From NCBI GenBank assembly GCA_963678705.1, contig OY783208.1, forward strand, positions 8,370,001 to 8,434,000: a stretch of DNA of 64,000 nucleotides, written 5' to 3'. Of the stretch, positions 33,506-45,277 are shown piece by piece; the first letter of the stretch is position 1, and each line of letters begins with the position of its first letter. Source of the DNA: Panorpa germanica (Eukaryota > Arthropoda > Insecta > Mecoptera > Panorpidae). The notes under the pieces are model-generated. The model saw only the letters and a list, made by a program, of their open reading frames with translations. It made no database searches and was not told the DNA's origin. A program made the position numbers and the translations under genes.

Positions 33506-36500
33506 AAAAGAAACGATTATTATATCACTAGATATGATTCACTAGACACTTCTTGTTTAATAGTTTTATTATTTATTTGCATAGCTACTTCCTTGAAAGG
33601 GAGCTATTCCAAGAGAGCTTCCAAGGAGCTATTTCATTTACTTCTTGATTATTTAAATTTCCATTAGCAAATTAGTTTAAGACAACAGGTTGTGGAGAAA
33701 TATTTTTTGCGTCGGCGGGGCTTTGGACGATGACAATAGACTTCCTCTGAAGCTTCTAAATTTGGACATTTTCTTTTTAATGATAGCCTATTTGAATATG
33801 AATTTGGAAATTCTGCACACTGTAATAGTTGTTGTTCTCGAAAACGGAAATCAAATTATCTTGCAATGTAATCACCCTACGCCACTGACCTATCAACGAG
33901 ATACACTAATTTACAACGATCCAAAGTCGTTGAGTTCAAAGATAAATGGATTAAAGATAAAGTCAAAAGAATATAGTTTATAGTTTTAAATAAATTACTT
34001 TGTAATAAAATAAATATCATTAAGAGTTTAATATTAGGCTAGATAAAAACAATATTAGACTAAGTAAGAATTTGACTTTTGGAGGTCGAGGGTCAAGCTA
34101 TGTTTGTAATAAATAAATATTTAGCGATCATAAAAGAAATCAGCCAATGAAGAAACAGAACTGGAAAAAAGGCAGATAATAAAGGAGTATAAAAAGGCAA
34201 GAATCTACGCGAGACTGGACATTCCTATTTTAAAGCTCTATAACAACACTTTAAAATTATAATTACAAAAGAAAGTTAAATAATAAATTTTTGACACTTC
34301 AGCCTTCTCTTGGACAGACCGAATAAATTCACTATTTTTTTGTAACTTCTTTTTATATGTAAATTTAAGATTCCTTTTAAATATGTCCTTTTGTTTTAAA
34401 TATGTGTATTAAGTTTTTTCATCATGTTAGTAATATATCTTCATTTTCACTTAATATTAGATTTCGGTAAATAATTATTATCATTATTTTTGAGAAACTT
34501 GTACGCTTTGTATTGAACGCAATACTGTCTTAGATCGGACCGATAAGCGGGGCCGATTAATCTATATGGCTAATCAATAGTTGTCTTTAATTGCTCGTTT
34601 TGTTCATAATTACCTTTAGTATTTTATTAGCCGATTTTCTAATTTACAGCATAAATTTAAATCAGGTGGCGCTGCGAAATGCCATTTTAAATATTAGTTG
34701 GAAAGTAAAATTCGCCATTAGTAAATTAAAATAAATAAAGTAAATATTAAATTCCGATAAAATTAGTAAACAAAATTATTTTGTAGAAATAAATTATAAA
34801 TAAGTAAAAAGTAAAATAAGAACTCCCTCCAGCCAACAGATGGCTATAGTAAATCTATTTAATTTTAAATGCAATTTATTATTAAAAAATGTATGCTTGC
34901 TTTACGGTCTTAAACCAACTTTCAACTAAAGCGTTACTGTCGTGATGTATGCCGAACCCACTTAACAAGATTCCCGTTCACAATGGAGCGTAAGCCCATT
35001 TCTGATTAAAAAACTGAATCATTTAGATTTGTTATTTGATTGAGTTTGAGTTATTTAGATTTGAATTTAAATTATTTTCAGAAACACATTGTTCGTCTTT
35101 TTTCTTAAAATATGTATAAAAAAGGGGAACTAATTTTTAAATTCAAATTTATCTTCTTTACTATTATTATATTGCTCATCATTAATATCATTTGTTAAAA
35201 AATTAATGTTATTAACTGCTGCCTTTAACGCTTCGTAAGAGTTTTTACACGTGGCCGTGTTCAAAATGAAAGTATAACTCGGTTAAATCTTTAGCAATTA
35301 TCAACAAAGCAAATATTTCATGAAAAAAATGCTTAATTTGTACTTTAATGGAAGTTATGTTTTTTATTTTAAACTGCAATTATACGAACAACACGGTAAA
35401 ATCTAAGTTTTTAAAAGATTTATATCAGGTTTTATTAAAATGTGATTTTGAAATGTGATTTTGAAATGTGAGTTTTTTTGTAAATATGGAAGCATGGTCA
35501 AATTATTAAATGTTTGTAAGTAGGCCATCATCAAAGTCAAGCTAAAATCTGAACAATTTTATGAATTAAAGGTTTTTTGAAATCTAACAGAAATATTAAA
35601 ATAGAAATACCGGAATTGCACTTGTTGAAAATAAATAAAATTGTTTTTGAAAGTAATTATATCTGGCAATGAGTGAACCAGTTGCATTCCAGGATGCAAA
35701 TATAGGTTAATCTGATAATCTTGTGTTTAGTAATATTCTAATTTGATGCTCCGTAAAAAAAACAAACGGGTGCAATAGGCGTATGTACGCCACTACGCCA
35801 TACTTTACAATTATTTTTTTTGTTCCAATACTATTCGGATTCCTTACTATACTTTATAACATCGATCAGGGTACTATCACTTAGTGTAAAATTACGACAT
35901 GGAATAAACCGCTTTAAGCGACCCCTGTTGGAATAATTTATCTCCCATGAACTAAAATGCTCGGCGACTCAACATTTAAAGGGAATGAAGGGTGAAGCTA
36001 AAGTTCAGTGTAGTTCAGTGATACCACATAATAAAACACAATGTTTTTTACTTTTACAATTTCTGTTGGTAGAAATACATTTGAGTTTTATGACCACTTG
36101 ACTTTTGCCAGACTTGCTTAGCAACAGTCACAACGTATTATATTATTTCTTGACATAATAATATATAATATATTTTTATTATAAATGTGTTTTTAATTAA
36201 ATTGTGTAAAATGATAGTTTATTTTGTATTTCTTTGATAATTTGTCAAACAATTTACATCTTTGCTGAGCACATGTATTTTATGTTAGTTATACAATAGT
36301 AATAAAAGAAATAATCGTGAATTACTGTGCAATTTGTGATTTCATTGCTGAGCACGTGTTTGTTATATTAGTTGTTTATATACAATTTTTATACGATAAG
36401 ACAAACAATACAATTATTTTTGTTGTTTATTGCAAATAGCCAAATCTTATCACGTCGTCTTTTAAGTGAGTACTTTTATCAAGGGGAGGATCATTGATAC

Positions 36501-38360
36501 GGTGATAGCTACGCCCGTGCTTGTAACCTAAAATAATTATGTAAATAAATTTGTACTTTCATATGAATGGTCCCATTCTATTGCGACAATTCGCTATAAT
36601 AACGCCAAGAAATTTAAAAACTGAGTGACACTTTATTGTAATTTAGTTAAGTTATTTTACTATCAAAGATTTTTGTACGAGTAGCCAGTTGAAGACATTT
36701 CAACACAGCTGGACTCACCAAGTCTAGGGCATCATTGAACTGATTACGTAAGCTGGTACACCGTCACAACGGACAACGAATATTTGAAAGATTCACGTCG
36801 AATACATGAATAAGATAACTTTCCTACGATTAAAACCATCCATGTTTTATGCCTGTTGGTACTCATTTTACATTTACTAGGTTTGGCGGTTCGGAGCCTG
36901 TGTCAAGAAGTACCGTGCGTGATATTCTACTATAGCATCACTAACCAATTTTATTTATCTTTCAGATATCGGATCTGCCTCTAGGTCATTTCATCATAAT
37001 GTCAGAAATGAATTAGAAAGGTCTACGAAACCGTATTAACGAGTCCGCCCTTTAGAAGAACTTCTTGAGTCTACTCATAAAGAAAATCGCGAGAAGAAAG
37101 TAAGAAAATTAAACAAAAAATCTATAGTTGTCTATTGTGTATCGTTGTGTAATAATTTGGTATTGAATAACTCATTGTGGGTAAGATAGTTTAATTCAAG
37201 ATGCCACTCAGAAATTAGTTTCACTAAAGTTAACAAGCTTTGTGTTACCTACAAGGTAAATTTATGAACTGCTAATTCAATTTTAAATATCTAAGCGTTT
37301 CACACTGTTATAAAAACAATAATACACTCAATATAATTATTTAAAAGATGATTTTTCGGAAATATAATGCAGATACTTAAATAAACCTTGAAACATGATA
37401 GATTATTAATAAAACTGACTTTTAATATTAAAAGTGACACAAGTACGTTAGAAAATAGAAAATACAAATCCTTTTCCAAATCAACATGCAGAAAAGTGAA
37501 AATATGGTATTTCAAATTGCAATAATTTTTTAGAATATTATAAATAGTAGTTAATTGCATTTTAGAGAATGCATCCAGAAACTATTAATAATTTAGAGGA
37601 TGGAAGATTAAAATTGCCTCCATTGAATCAGTGTAATGCGAAGAACAAGAATCGATCCGAAAATAATGTACTCGTAAAAGTAAAAGTATACAAAAATATT
37701 CTTTAGTATAAAAAAATTAGTAAATACAATTCAATACATCAAATTACATGTATTTCCAATCTTCAAGTATTCTAGTTTGACTCTTTATGGAGATAGCTAT
37801 CTCGTGAGATATGCAAAACAATTAATAAAAAAAAAGTCGAATTTAATAAAGTCGACTTGCGAAAAGTGGCAGAAAATATGCAAACTTACTAGAACATATA
37901 AGAAGTAGAGGAAATTCTTTAAGAAGAGAAAATGCTCTAATAATGATTGAAATAAATTACATTCTTAAATTAAGTAGAAAATAGCATAGTAACCTTATGT
38001 ATAATTATTTAAATTATTTATTTATTTTACCTTTGGCCAGTCACGGATTTGAGGGAGGATAGGGGGCTACTGCCTCGGGCCAAAGTTAGAATGCGACTCG
38101 TTTCTACAAACATATGGTGATAAGACTTGGCGCTCAGTAAGCTGTGCGCATAATTTTAGATTTAGTATAGAGATGGCGATCTGAGATTAATTAATCGAAG
38201 AATTGATATGTTTAGTCGAAAAAATCGATTTTTTAAATCGATTTTAAACAATTATTAATATTGATTTTAATTTTAAACAAAAGAAATTATTAATATTGAA
38301 AATTCTCAGGTTCAGTTTGAAACAGGTAAATATTAAATTTACAAATAATATATTTAACTA
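33506..38360. other. Long AT-rich stretch without recognised genes
   Basis: A frame at 33690-33983 has no family I recognise. Near 36250-36390 a short direct repeat (ttgctgagcac followed by similar sequence about 93 bp later) is visible. No other feature supported. Confidence 0.4.
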
Positions 38361-38389
38361 CTAGCGCTTCACCCCGTCGCAAAGCGACG
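38361..38389 (-). terminator. Helitron 1 3' hairpin and CTAG end
   Basis: Perfect 6-bp stem (cgtcgc / gcgacg) with a 3-base loop, then a 10-base spacer and CTAG followed by T. In Helitrons this hairpin acts as the end-of-transfer signal. Confidence 0.85.
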
Positions 38390-39444
38390 TGTATATTATT
38401 AGTTTGGTTTGAAGTTAATAAAATAATCTTAATATATTGTTAATAAATGTATTCAATTTAAAATTGTAAATAGTTGATTTGAAAATATGTTTGTTTCCAT
38501 TAAAATCAAAAATACTATATAATTTGGTTAATATTTTGAATACTAAAAAAAATAATTTTGCTTGCATAAAGAAATTAAACGTTTTTTTAGTTCAAGTTGC
38601 GATTGTTCGGCGGTGAGTCATATTAGGAAAAGTTGTGTAAGATAATTGTTCTAAATCAGTCAATTTATTTGTAAAAGTAGTTATTAATGTAGTCAAATTA
38701 GATTTTAAGTTCTTGTTCTTTAGTTTGGTTTCACGTTTTTAGTCATTAAAGAAGAAATAAATTTATGTAAATTTATATTATGCAAGGTATATACTATAAG
38801 AATGTAGTGCCTATCGATAAAAATATTAAATAAATAAATAACTAAATATCTCGTAAATCTACATCCCGTGAAGGTTATGCATACGAAATATATCCATATT
38901 AACACTATAATAACATGAAACAATTGAACAATACATTCACCTTTCCGGTATACATCTCATAAACGCAGTCTTATATTTTTTCTATAATTGTATTTTATAT
39001 AATTTAGCTGTTTACTTCATATATTTTAACAGTTACAACATAATATCTCATTTTTAAAATGTTTGTTTATTAATATAAAAATATACAGAAACTTGACAAA
39101 ACAAATTTTGGGTTACCAGAAGTAGCTAGAATTGAAGGGATATTATAGGAAAATGAATTTATAGAAGGGTATAGAAGGTAGAACGGAATTATAATACAAA
39201 TTGGGCATTAATAGATACAAAACTTGTTACTTAGGAAAAGCTAAAAATATATTAACATTATAAGCAACACAAAGCATCAACAAATCCCAACATTTCCCAC
39301 GAGAAACAGCCTTTGTGATTAGTTGTGTGCTCTGTGCAGAATATATAATTTATATGCTCTCTTGTCTTGATTGGAATATACCTGTATATTTTAAACTTAT
39401 TATAATTGACAGCAATAAGAAAGTGAAACTAAACAAAATTATTA

Positions 39445-40826
39445 TTATAACAGAACTCTTTTATAAACTACATTGGATGTAAATGCGTAGTTATTAGATT
39501 TTTTACCTTTTGGATCAGATATTTCTATTTTAAGATTATTAGATGATTTTACTCGCGAAAGGGCTACATATAATTGACCATGTGCAAAGACTGGTTCTCT
39601 TAATAAAACGCCAACCTTTTCAAATGTTTGTCCTTGCGATTTGTTGATGGTCATAGCAAAAGCAAAACGAATAGGAAACTGAATTCTTTTGAGAGTAAAT
39701 GGAAGATTTATATCTGAAGGAGCTAAAACAATTTTTGGTATAAAAGCGCGGTTACCTGAATGACTTTCACTAATTTTTTCAGCGACTATAACTGAAGAAT
39801 GAAGTTCCTTTACTATTAGTCTCGTTCCGTTACAGAGACCATTCTTAGGACTCAAGTTTCTCAAAATCATTATTATTGCTCCGATTTTTAAATTAAGTTT
39901 AGGAGGTGGCATTCCAGCTGGCGTTAAACTATTCAAAAATTCTATAGGAAAATTATTTTGCTCAGCTTCCGAATCAGCTGAAACAGAATCATTACTAAGA
40001 TAACTAATGGTCTCGCCATTTAACATATTTCAAACTTCCTCATTTATTTCTAATGTATGTTCATTTAATGGACATAAAATAATGCGCGATTTTAGATCAA
40101 TAATGTCAATTAAATTAATATCTTCATATATTTCGTCTACTAATGACTTGTTAGCAATAAAATTTGATGGAATCTTAATCACACTTGTAACACTATCTGG
40201 AAGATCTGATACTAATCCATCGCCAATTTTAAGTAACCATGTAGTAAATTCATTTTCCTTTTCTGAAACTCTTATATTAATTGTTAAGTGTTGCACGATA
40301 AAAACAGACCATAGTCTACTATTTTGAATACAAGATGCAATTACATCTTGAACTGAACCACGTTTTACGACAGGTAGACATTGTCGAAAGTCTTCCCCAA
40401 GTAACATAATTTTATTGCCAAATGGTTTGTTATTATTCATTAGATCGCGGAGGCACATATCGATTATATCTAAAGCAAAATAAGGCGCCATTGTAATCTC
40501 ATCCCATATAATTAATTTGGCTTCTTTTAGTAATTTACCATCAACTGAATTGTGCCTTATTGATAAAGTTAAGTCGGCATTTAAAGGAACTGGTAATTTA
40601 AATAAAGAGTGTAGCATGCGACCCCATTGTAATAATGTGGCTGCAACACCAGTGCTACTGATACAGCTGTTAATCTTAAACCATGTACAACATGTAATAA
40701 AGTAGTGTACAAAAAAGTTTTACCACTACCACCTGGGCCGTCAATAAAATAACATTTTTGCGTTTCATTGTCATTATTAATACATAACATAATATTGTCG
40801 AAAACATGACGCTGTTCTAAATTCAA
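39445..40826 (-). pseudogene. Helitron 1 Pif1-type helicase domain
   Basis: Superfamily 1 helicase motifs appear in order: Walker A (GPGGSGKTFLYTTLL), Walker B (KLIIWDEITMAP), motif III (LLGEDFRQCLPVV), then [11 protein letters not shown], the motif VI region ([20 protein letters not shown]) and [19 protein letters not shown]. Helitron helicases unwind DNA during rolling-circle transposition. The coding frame is cut by a frameshift near 40600 and a single TGA at 40027-40029 inside an otherwise continuous frame. The C-terminus is complete. Confidence 0.85.
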
Positions 40827-40856
40827 TTGACTACTGTAGCTAAGGCCCTGCTCATA

Positions 40857-41697
40857 TTATGTATGCTGATTGACTGAGTAGTCATTAGTATCTTCAATAC
40901 TAACAGTTCGTTTCTCCGGTAAACCAAAATGTAAATAATTACAATTGTGAGTTATAAAAATGTCAATAATGTCATTAATGGCTAGTTGCTCTGCATTTTC
41001 TTTATCATACTTTAAATTATAATCTTCACATAAACAATCTATATGAGTATCCCACAATTTCTTAACGTCTGTAGGTTCACAGAAGATACAAATAAACGCA
41101 AAAAGTTGACGTAATTGTTTAGGCATTTTACATAAAGATGCTTCCTCTAAGCAACGGTTCCATTGAGAATCATCTTTTAATAGTCCAAGTGCTTTAGCAG
41201 TTTCAGCAAAAGTGGAATAAACAGTGCCATTAACAGTTCGCAGATCAGCATAACATGTAGCACCTCGAATATGCAATAAAACTAAACGCAAATAAAAACG
41301 TTCCCCTTCCTTGGGGCTAACACTATAGAGCCGAGCAATTATTTTAGATCCAGATCGTTTTCGCTGTGTCCAAATTTTCTTACGATTAAATACGAAATGT
41401 TCCGGAATTTCGGTGTAAAAATATTGTCTAGAATCTAACGAATGCAAATTTAATTTAAACCATGCAGTTAACGTGGTGTCAATATGGTTTAATATAGCCA
41501 ATTCTTCCTCGCCAGGTGTGAAAAGTATGCTTTGATGATTTTCCAAATGCACTGCTAAACGATAGATAGAGAGTATGTTTTAATTGCATATCGAATGCAA
41601 ATATGCGCCATATAGCTTCTGGCGGACTAACGTAAAGTGCATCCAAATAAAAAGAAACTTCGTCCCAATTTAGTTGTGTTTGTCCTTCCGTAGACAC
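40857..41697 (-). pseudogene. Helitron 1 Rep-helicase linker region
   Basis: Two overlapping frames carry the conserved stretch between Rep and helicase: QTQLNWDEVSFYLDALYVSP and EAIWRIFAFDM, then PEHFVFNRKKIWTQRKR, ARLYSVSPKEGERFYLRLVL and LRTVNGTVYSTFAETAKALG. The strings are typical of Helitron-like N/Rep polyproteins. The frame changes near 41500, so it is not translatable as one chain. Confidence 0.8.
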
Positions 41698-43133
41698 TTT
41701 AACATTGGCGCAATCATGTCCTTTATAAATATATATTTAACGCTTTTAACCGAAGCGCATATTTCCACATTAATATGGCAATTATATTTATACGATAAAT
41801 ATTTATTATATGGAACTATCCAGCGATTATCAACAGCGTATTTAAATTTACCGCCTCTATCAAAAAATGCAATTTTAGAATTATTGTCGCGATGCCTGTA
41901 TAACGGATAGCCGTTTACATTATTTAATGTTTCTGGTTCAAATTCTTTTGGAAAGCGCTTAGTACATTCGACATTTGTCAAACATGGCGATTTAGGATTA
42001 ACTGCTCCGCAGGGCCCATGGACGTTGCACTTTTTAATAATAATATATAATTCTGGTTCCGTTTCAATATCTGGTATTTCGGCACATACTATTTTATCAA
42101 TAGCTTCGGAATTTCTAATTTTATGCTCGCTGTTTAAAATAATTAAAATATGAATATGGGGCAACCCACGTTTTTGAAATTCGACTACAGACATCATTGC
42201 TGTTACTTTTCCCAAAATGTTGATTTTTAATAAATCGTTTAATAATTCTCTTATTTTTAAATTAAACACTCGAGCAACTAAATCAGGACGATGTTCCACA
42301 CGTTGATTTTCGTTTAAATTACTTTTAATTTCAGGCCATTCTGGATTACAAGTCATTGTAATAAATAAATCAGGAGAACCGAATTTTTGAACTATAGACA
42401 TTGAGTCTAAGTAATTTTGTGTTAATGAGCGAGGACTTCCAACGTAAGAAGATGGTAAAATAACCATACGACCTACAGTCATGCCCTCATTAATTGCCCT
42501 ATTTTGTACGTAATCCATTAAGCCACTGTATAGTTCTAAACGTAATTTTTTCTGACTATTACTATTTCTAATAAAATTTAACCGATTGCTTTCTATTTTT
42601 GAATAAGCATCAACGATATATTGCTGAGTTAATTTACCAGCACTTAAATATGGATTAAATAAATTTGTGCATCTTAGCCGAAAACTATAAAATTGCCTAT
42701 GTGTTACTCTTTTAAGTTTAGTAACATTTAACAGGTTCTCCGAACAACCTTTTTCACCAGTTGGACACAGAAGAGGATAGATCATTGGATCGCAGTTTTC
42801 ATTTAAAATATTGATAGTATACAGATTACTGCCTCTAGGATAGACATAGATATCTCTATTACATGGGGGTAGTCCATCAAGACTGGTATAAATTAATGCC
42901 ACTTCATTTGTTGTAGGCAAGTTATAACGCCGTGAATCATTAGATAAGTTTTGCACAATTCGCATTTCGATATCTAATGTATTTTTATTCTCTAAAGTAA
43001 CCTTTTGTTGTTCTGCTTCTTCCACTTCCCTCGTCATTTTATACGCATTAGCATAAGGATTAACATTTCTTAAAAGTGTATCTATATCCTTAAATAATTG
43101 TTCATTGCATTCTTTATTTTCATCTACAGGCAT
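41670..43133 (-). pseudogene. Helitron 1 Rep (HUH endonuclease)
   Basis: The longest open part of the element (487 codons). It shows GRMVILPSSYVGSPR, GSPDLFITMTCNPEWPEI, the two-His motif FQKRGLPHIHILI (near 42150-42180), VHGPCGAVNPKSPC and the start of the tyrosine motif (SVKYIF). The last motif normally has two Tyr three residues apart; here a loss of about 10 bases removes the second and shifts the frame. Rep nicks the element and joins its ends, so this copy is very likely inactive. Confidence 0.85.
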
Positions 43134-43226
43134 TCTATTGATAAAAGCTTCTTCCGGATCTAATATATAAAGTTGTGAATTTTGCGGCCGTTTTCCATCT
43201 GCCGGTCTTGCTGCTGATGTTCGATG

Positions 43227-43648
43227 TCAATAAGGTCCGCGTCCTGGAGGATAATCAATATTGGCTTCTAGCGAAGCAAATGCAAATGCGCTATTGTATT
43301 TTCTAATGTTATTCATAAAATTATTAGAGTGAGGGTGTACGCCAGACATTAATGTTTGCAGTAAAATCACGTTTGGAAAATCATTAGAAGTAGTTAAAGA
43401 TACCTTTCCTTTAGAGCAGCACATAGAAAATTTCTTATCTGATGGTCGTTCATCTTTAAAATTAAATGATTTGCAAAATTGGCATAACTGGCCATTAATC
43501 CACATGTGTGTTGCGATATATCTGCAGCTTTGAAATTTTGATAAGCCACACCTAATACAGGAGCAGCTGTTTTATTGGTGTGACAATTATGTCTTTCTTC
43601 AGTATTGATTAAAACATTTCCAGCATCTTTTATTTTTCTTCGTAACAA
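43227..43648 (-). pseudogene. Helitron 1 N-terminal Cys-rich segment
   Basis: Two overlapping frames. One contains CQFCKSFNF and MCCSKGKVSL, the zinc-binding pattern found just upstream of Rep in Helitrons, and ends with FASLEANIDYPPGRGPY, equivalent to FGANI in Helitron 2. The break between the frames near 43450 shows loss of function. Confidence 0.75.
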
Positions 43649-43780
43649 TTTTATTTTAACTCTTCTGTCCTCTTGGCGTTTATTTTCTATAGATAATTTC
43701 CTTTTATCCTTTAAAAATTTTTCTTTTAACTGTTTTTGTTTATCTAAATCAACCTCTTTAGATAGCTTTATATTATTTTT

Positions 43781-44143
43781 TTAAATGTTCCACAAAAGTA
43801 AATTTTTTTGTTGCATACAATTTCTATTTAAGCGTTTTTCTCTATGGCAAATTAATTTCTTCAATCTTTGTTGTCGCTCAAATTGATTTTCATTTTGTAT
43901 TCTATTTCTTTGATTAAAAATTATATTCGCCAACCTTCTTTGCTTGTCTATTTGATTTTCCGTTAGCAATCTGTTTTTTTTTTGATTATAGATAAGTTTT
44001 CGTAACCTTTTCTGTCTAACGATTTGTGTTTTGTTTAGCAATCTTTTATTTTGATTAAATTTTAGTTTTTCTAACCCTTTCTGTCTATCGATTTGTTTTT
44101 CGCTAACCAATCTGTTTTTTTGATTATATTTTAGTTTGTTCAA
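43781..44143 (-). CDS. Helitron 1 basic repeat protein
   Basis: A 120-residue frame built of about four to five imperfect repeats of 25-27 residues, each with the pattern LxxNQKxRLLxExQIDRQxxL. It is very rich in Lys, Arg, Gln and Asn. It lies between the protease-like ORF and the Cys motif, where many Helitrons encode Arg/Lys-rich repeats ahead of Rep. It is likely to be helical and nucleic-acid binding (inference). It may be part of a longer Rep polyprotein whose frame has been lost. Confidence 0.55.
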   Translation of the reverse strand: MNKLKYNQKNRLVSEKQIDRQKGLEKLKFNQNKRLLNKTQIVRQKRLRKLIYNQKKNRLLTENQIDKQRRLANIIFNQRNRIQNENQFERQQRLKKLICHREKRLNRNCMQQKNLLLWNI

Positions 44144-44232
44144 TCTTCTTTGTTTTTCGATCTTGTTTTGTTTTAAGAATGCATTTTTTTTTTTAACAAA
44201 TTCTCTATTTTCTTTCTTATTTGACCTTCATT

Positions 44233-45222
44233 TTAAGATTCTTTAAGTAACCTTTTCTTTTTACTTAATTTTACCTGTTGTAATAGACTCTGTTTCTTGC
44301 AACTTACATTCTTACTTTTTAGCCGTTCACTGCTTCTGCTATTAACTTTGCATAAATCGATTTCATCCTTATCTTCTGATATAACTAGTTCTTCTTCTGT
44401 ATTTATTACTTCAACAGATGTAGAAGTAGTTATAGCAATATTTTTATTAATAGAATTATTTAATGAATTACATATTATTTCAACAATACCTATATCACCT
44501 TCAGTTTTAGCTATAACTATTGGAATAATAGCACATAGATTATCATCGTCATTACAAAAATTATAATAAATCAAATTAAATAAATCCTTCAAACATTCAA
44601 AGCATAACAATACGACTCGTCCTGTTTGTGGCGTTACGGATTCTCCTTTTAAACCTCTGGCATGAGAATCAAAAAGCCAAAAGTAATTATTCTGCTTGAA
44701 AATTGCAAATGTCTGCAAACATGTTGTAATTAGGCCATTATTAAATTTGTTAAAATAGTTTTCTAAAATATTGCAGGTAAATATGTCACCAAGTCCTTTA
44801 TAATCGTTTTTGGTAATCATGGCATTTATATTATCTAACAAGTTATGTCGAACGGAATATTTTGCATTTCCAACGGATAATTCAACATTAATATCGTCAA
44901 CCGTCAACAATCGATGTGCATCTTTTTGATAGTTAGCCAAATAGCATTTATCACCTACATCTAAAATATAGTTTATAACAGGTGAAGTCCATTCATGTAG
45001 CGGAATGGAAGTACTAATGCATATACTAACTAACGCATTTGGGGTACATTGAACACCCCTAGACACAGAAGAATATCTTTCGCTGAATTGATTAAAATCT
45101 CCACAAGTAATAGTTAGCGGTGTACTTAAAACTATCTCAGATTTAGTTTTATGTAAATTTTTTAATCGATTTAAAGTTGTATTCTTCTTTCGCCCATACC
45201 CTAGAACTACTTGAAAAGACAT
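44233..45222 (-). CDS. Helitron 1 putative papain-fold cysteine protease (herpes-tegument/OTU-like)
   Basis: An intact 329-codon frame at the 5' side of the element. The region [17 protein letters not shown] looks like a nucleophile Cys helix of a papain-fold deubiquitinase-type protease (Q immediately before C). [16 protein letters not shown] gives the matching His strand (D-S-H). [17 protein letters not shown] precedes the Cys. This order (Cys, then about 125 residues, then D-S-H) fits the herpesvirus tegument type peptidase fold; OTU-type proteases have been reported in other Helitrons. The C-terminal third is acidic then Lys-rich ([17 protein letters not shown]). Function in transposition is unknown. 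The family is inferred from motifs only. Confidence 0.55.
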   Translation of the reverse strand: MSFQVVLGYGRKKNTTLNRLKNLHKTKSEIVLSTPLTITCGDFNQFSERYSSVSRGVQCTPNALVSICISTSIPLHEWTSPVINYILDVGDKCYLANYQKDAHRLLTVDDINVELSVGNAKYSVRHNLLDNINAMITKNDYKGLGDIFTCNILENYFNKFNNGLITTCLQTFAIFKQNNYFWLFDSHARGLKGESVTPQTGRVVLLCFECLKDLFNLIYYNFCNDDDNLCAIIPIVIAKTEGDIGIVEIICNSLNNSINKNIAITTSTSVEVINTEEELVISEDKDEIDLCKVNSRSSERLKSKNVSCKKQSLLQQVKLSKKKRLLKES

Positions 45223-45277
45223 TTTAAAATAATTATATATTTCGTGTTCACAATAACAAAGTACGAAAGATTATTAA

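Larger units (their letters stand above)
38361..45277 (-). mobile_element. Helitron 1 (autonomous-type, decayed), 5' end not fixed
   Basis: The minus-strand 3' terminus is at 38361. A stem-loop (cgtcgcaaagcgacg, 38375-38389) lies 10 bases before the terminal CTAG (38361-38364), and the next base is T, as Helitrons require. Upstream on the minus strand come, in 5' to 3' order, a cysteine-protease-like ORF, a basic repeat ORF, a Cys motif, the HUH Rep, a linker and a Pif1-type helicase. The 5' TC end is not clear: Helitron 2 starts only 55 bp from the first ORF, so Helitron 2 probably landed in the 5' part of Helitron 1, and the rest may lie beyond 48027. Confidence 0.8.

Noticed and set aside
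33690..33983. 97-codon plus-strand frame
   Set aside because: No recognised motif, repeat or splice context; AT-rich DNA gives frames of this size by chance.
45222..45277. Helitron 1 5' terminus at a minus-strand TC near 45268
   Set aside because: Only TC preceded by A fits; the following bases are unlike known Helitron 5' ends and there is almost no leader, so I left the end open.
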